Positions 6,757 to 8,256 of a stretch of DNA of 8,256 nucleotides are shown here, in pieces. The DNA comes from QGNO01 sp964493125 (lineage in GTDB: Bacteria > Chloroflexota > Dehalococcoidia > Lucifugimonadales > QGNO01): positions 1 to 8,256 of the forward strand of contig CAZBMS010000061.1 of assembly GCA_964493125.1 (NCBI GenBank), read 5' to 3'. Both the position numbers and the translations under genes were made by a program. Below the pieces are notes generated by a model, which was not told the DNA's origin, searched no databases, and worked only from the letters and a program-made list of their open reading frames with translations. Numbering within the stretch: the stretch's first letter is position 1; each line of letters opens with the position of its first letter.

Positions 6757-8256
6757 ATGTTGAAACTAAAATTTAGATTACTGCTGCTCTTACTTTTGTT
6801 CAGCGGGATCCATATTGGATGTGATTCTCGAAAACAGGAGTGGGTCAGGATGTCAGGCTATAGTTGGATTCTTCTGGATCCGCCGAAAAAGCGGGGTGTG
6901 GGTTTCAAGCATCTCGCCGCGGAAAAAACGAAGATTTCTTTTCTAAATAGCTTATCCAAACAAGCTATAATGGAAAATCGGCATCTACTCAATGGTTCCG
7001 GGGTTGCTGTTGGTGATGTTGATGGAGATGGTTTGTCGGACATCTATTTTTCAGCTTTGGAGAGCCCCAACGTTCTTTACAGAAACTTGGGAAATCTGAA
7101 GTTTGAAGACATTACCCAAAGTTCAGGTGTAGCATGCCAAGAGCAGTTTTCTACTGGCGCCGTTCTTTCAGACATAGATGGCGATGAAGATCTTGATCTC
7201 TTGGTTACCTCTCTGGGAGGTCCCCAGAAATGTTTCTTGAATAACGGAACCGGAAAATTCACGGATGTGTCGGATAAGTCCGGTATTATTTCCAACAAGG
7301 GGGCTACAACAATAGCATTGGCGGACGTGGAAGGAGACGGTGACTTAGACCTCTATGTCGCAAACTACAAACGTTACACGGTTAAGGATAGGTTCACTCC
7401 TGATCGGTTACGATTTGATAAAGTAATTAAAAAAGAGGGGAAAAATTATTCTATTGCCCCTCAGTTTAAGGATGATTATTCACTGAAAATACTTCAAGAA
7501 AAAATATTAATGCGATTCGAGCATGGGGAAACGGATGACTTCTACCTAAACGATGGTTCCGGTGTATTCAGTCCACTAAGTCTTCCCGGGCCACGATTCG
7601 TGCAGACCACCAATGAAAAATTCCCTGAGCTCAAGGACTGGGGACTGACCGTAAGGTTCCAGGATATTGATGATGACAGAGATCCCGATATTTACATTTG
7701 TAATGATTTCGAAAGTCCTGACCGAATTTGGAAAAATGATGGTACGGGACATTTCTATGCTGAATCAAACCTTGCAATCCGCAATACTAGCTGGGCAACT
7801 ATGGGCATAGATTTCTCTGATATCAACAGGGATGGTAGGTTTGATTTTTTCCTGTTGGATATGCTGAGTCGCAACAATGAAATGAAGATGTCGCAAATAT
7901 TGTATAAACCGCCAATCGGGGAACCTATCGGTGAAATTGACAACAGACCTCAGAATTCAAGGAACTCACTATTCCTAAACCGCGGAGATTTCACTTTTTC
8001 AGAAATTGCACAATTTAGTGGCCTGCATGCCTCAGATTGGTCTTGGTCCAATATTTTTCTAGATGTCGACCTGGATGGTTACGAAGATGTTATCATCTCC
8101 ACAGGGCATTATTACGATGCATTGGATGGAGATGCTCTGAAAGCGTCCAGCTCAAAAGTGTTCAGAGATTTGGATACCTGGCGAAAACATATTTTCGATT
8201 ATCCTTCCCTTGAGCTTCCTAACGTAGCCTTTCGTAACAAGGGGAATCTACGTTTT
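6757..8256 (+). CDS. FG-GAP/VCBS-repeat lipoprotein of the CRTAC1/UnbV type, cut by the right window edge
   Basis: Five hundred codons are open to the window edge without a stop. The N-terminus MLKLKFRLLLLLLLFSG leads to the lipobox HIGC (C22), so the product should be an exported lipid-anchored protein. Six calcium-binding FG-GAP-type loops of the form D-x-D-x-D-x-x-x-D are visible: 87-95 (DVDGDGLSD), 139-147 (DIDGDEDLD), 190-198 (DVEGDGDLD), 303-311 (DIDDDRDPD), 355-363 (DINRDGRFD) and 436-444 (DVDLDGYED). A longer insertion of about 100 residues, rich in charged and aromatic residues, separates loops three and four. The family-typical SDWSWSNIFLDVDLDG precedes the last loop. In this family the propeller is usually followed by more repeats or an ASPIC/UnbV domain, which would lie outside the window. 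The ATG at 6757 was chosen for its compact signal peptide. An in-frame ATG at 6724 (11 residues more) is possible, and neither has a good ribosome-binding site. Role is inferred to be surface binding or adhesion; the ligand is unknown. Confidence 0.88.
   Translation, partial: MLKLKFRLLLLLLLFSGIHIGCDSRKQEWVRMSGYSWILLDPPKKRGVGFKHLAAEKTKISFLNSLSKQAIMENRHLLNGSGVAVGDVDGDGLSDIYFSALESPNVLYRNLGNLKFEDITQSSGVACQEQFSTGAVLSDIDGDEDLDLLVTSLGGPQKCFLNNGTGKFTDVSDKSGIISNKGATTIALADVEGDGDLDLYVANYKRYTVKDRFTPDRLRFDKVIKKEGKNYSIAPQFKDDYSLKILQEKILMRFEHGETDDFYLNDGSGVFSPLSLPGPRFVQTTNEKFPELKDWGLTVRFQDIDDDRDPDIYICNDFESPDRIWKNDGTGHFYAESNLAIRNTSWATMGIDFSDINRDGRFDFFLLDMLSRNNEMKMSQILYKPPIGEPIGEIDNRPQNSRNSLFLNRGDFTFSEIAQFSGLHASDWSWSNIFLDVDLDGYEDVIISTGHYYDALDGDALKASSSKVFRDLDTWRKHIFDYPSLELPNVAFRNKGNLRF

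Noticed and set aside
2..6881. Six GGATCC palindromes (2, 1562, 2394, 3692, 6806, 6876), more than the roughly two expected by chance
   Set aside because: Five lie in confirmed coding frames and one in the partial left gene, where codon pairs such as GGA-TCC, GAT-CCN or GGG-ATC-CAT account for them; spacing is irregular and nothing suggests a functional signal.

Overview
The window looks like chromosomal DNA of an uncultured or poorly characterised member of the FCB group (Bacteroidota, Gemmatimonadota, Marinimicrobia and relatives), probably a marine heterotroph. The main reason is a complete SusC/SusD outer-membrane uptake pair combined with secreted FG-GAP/ASPIC-UnbV beta-propeller proteins. 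The SusD type, with its early N-x-N-x-P-D...A-L-A...DVE-x-L-I pattern, resembles SusD-like proteins I associate with Gemmatimonadota and Marinimicrobia more than gut Bacteroides. Phylum assignment from these genes alone is not secure. Base composition is moderately AT-rich. All convincing genes are on the + strand.

Layout. (1) Bases 2-160 hold the last 52 codons of a gene whose product ends in an ASPIC/UnbV domain. (2) After 7 bp comes pdxH (168-758), encoding pyridoxamine/pyridoxine 5'-phosphate oxidase. It starts with TTG and lacks the N-terminal segment that closes over the active site in the E. coli enzyme. (3) A 252-bp AT-rich spacer follows, with an intrinsic-terminator-like hairpin at 933-964. 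(4) susC (1011-4463) and susD (4505-6115) form an operon, closed by a strong 13-bp-stem terminator at 6139-6179. (5) Only 9 bp after that terminator begins a small lipoprotein gene of unknown function (6189-6683). (6) It is followed by the first 500 codons of a large FG-GAP/VCBS-repeat lipoprotein of the CRTAC1/UnbV kind (6757 to the window end), which runs off the right edge.

How the genes may work together. SusC is a TonB-dependent outer-membrane channel and SusD its surface lipoprotein lid. Together they should import a ligand too large for ordinary porins. The following small lipoprotein and the calcium-loop beta-propeller lipoprotein are also predicted to be exported and lipid-anchored, so 4463 bp of consecutive coding DNA plus the downstream genes is devoted to the envelope. 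No glycoside hydrolase, peptidase, sigma/anti-sigma pair or other substrate clue lies inside the window, so the substrate cannot be named. pdxH appears to be a housekeeping gene without obvious relation to the uptake locus. I found no CRISPR array, insertion sequence, tRNA or rRNA. The window is mostly recognisable families; the less ordinary points are the shortened PdxH, the two terminator-like hairpins that bracket susCD, a repeated start-codon motif before susD, and ASPIC/FG-GAP genes on both sides.
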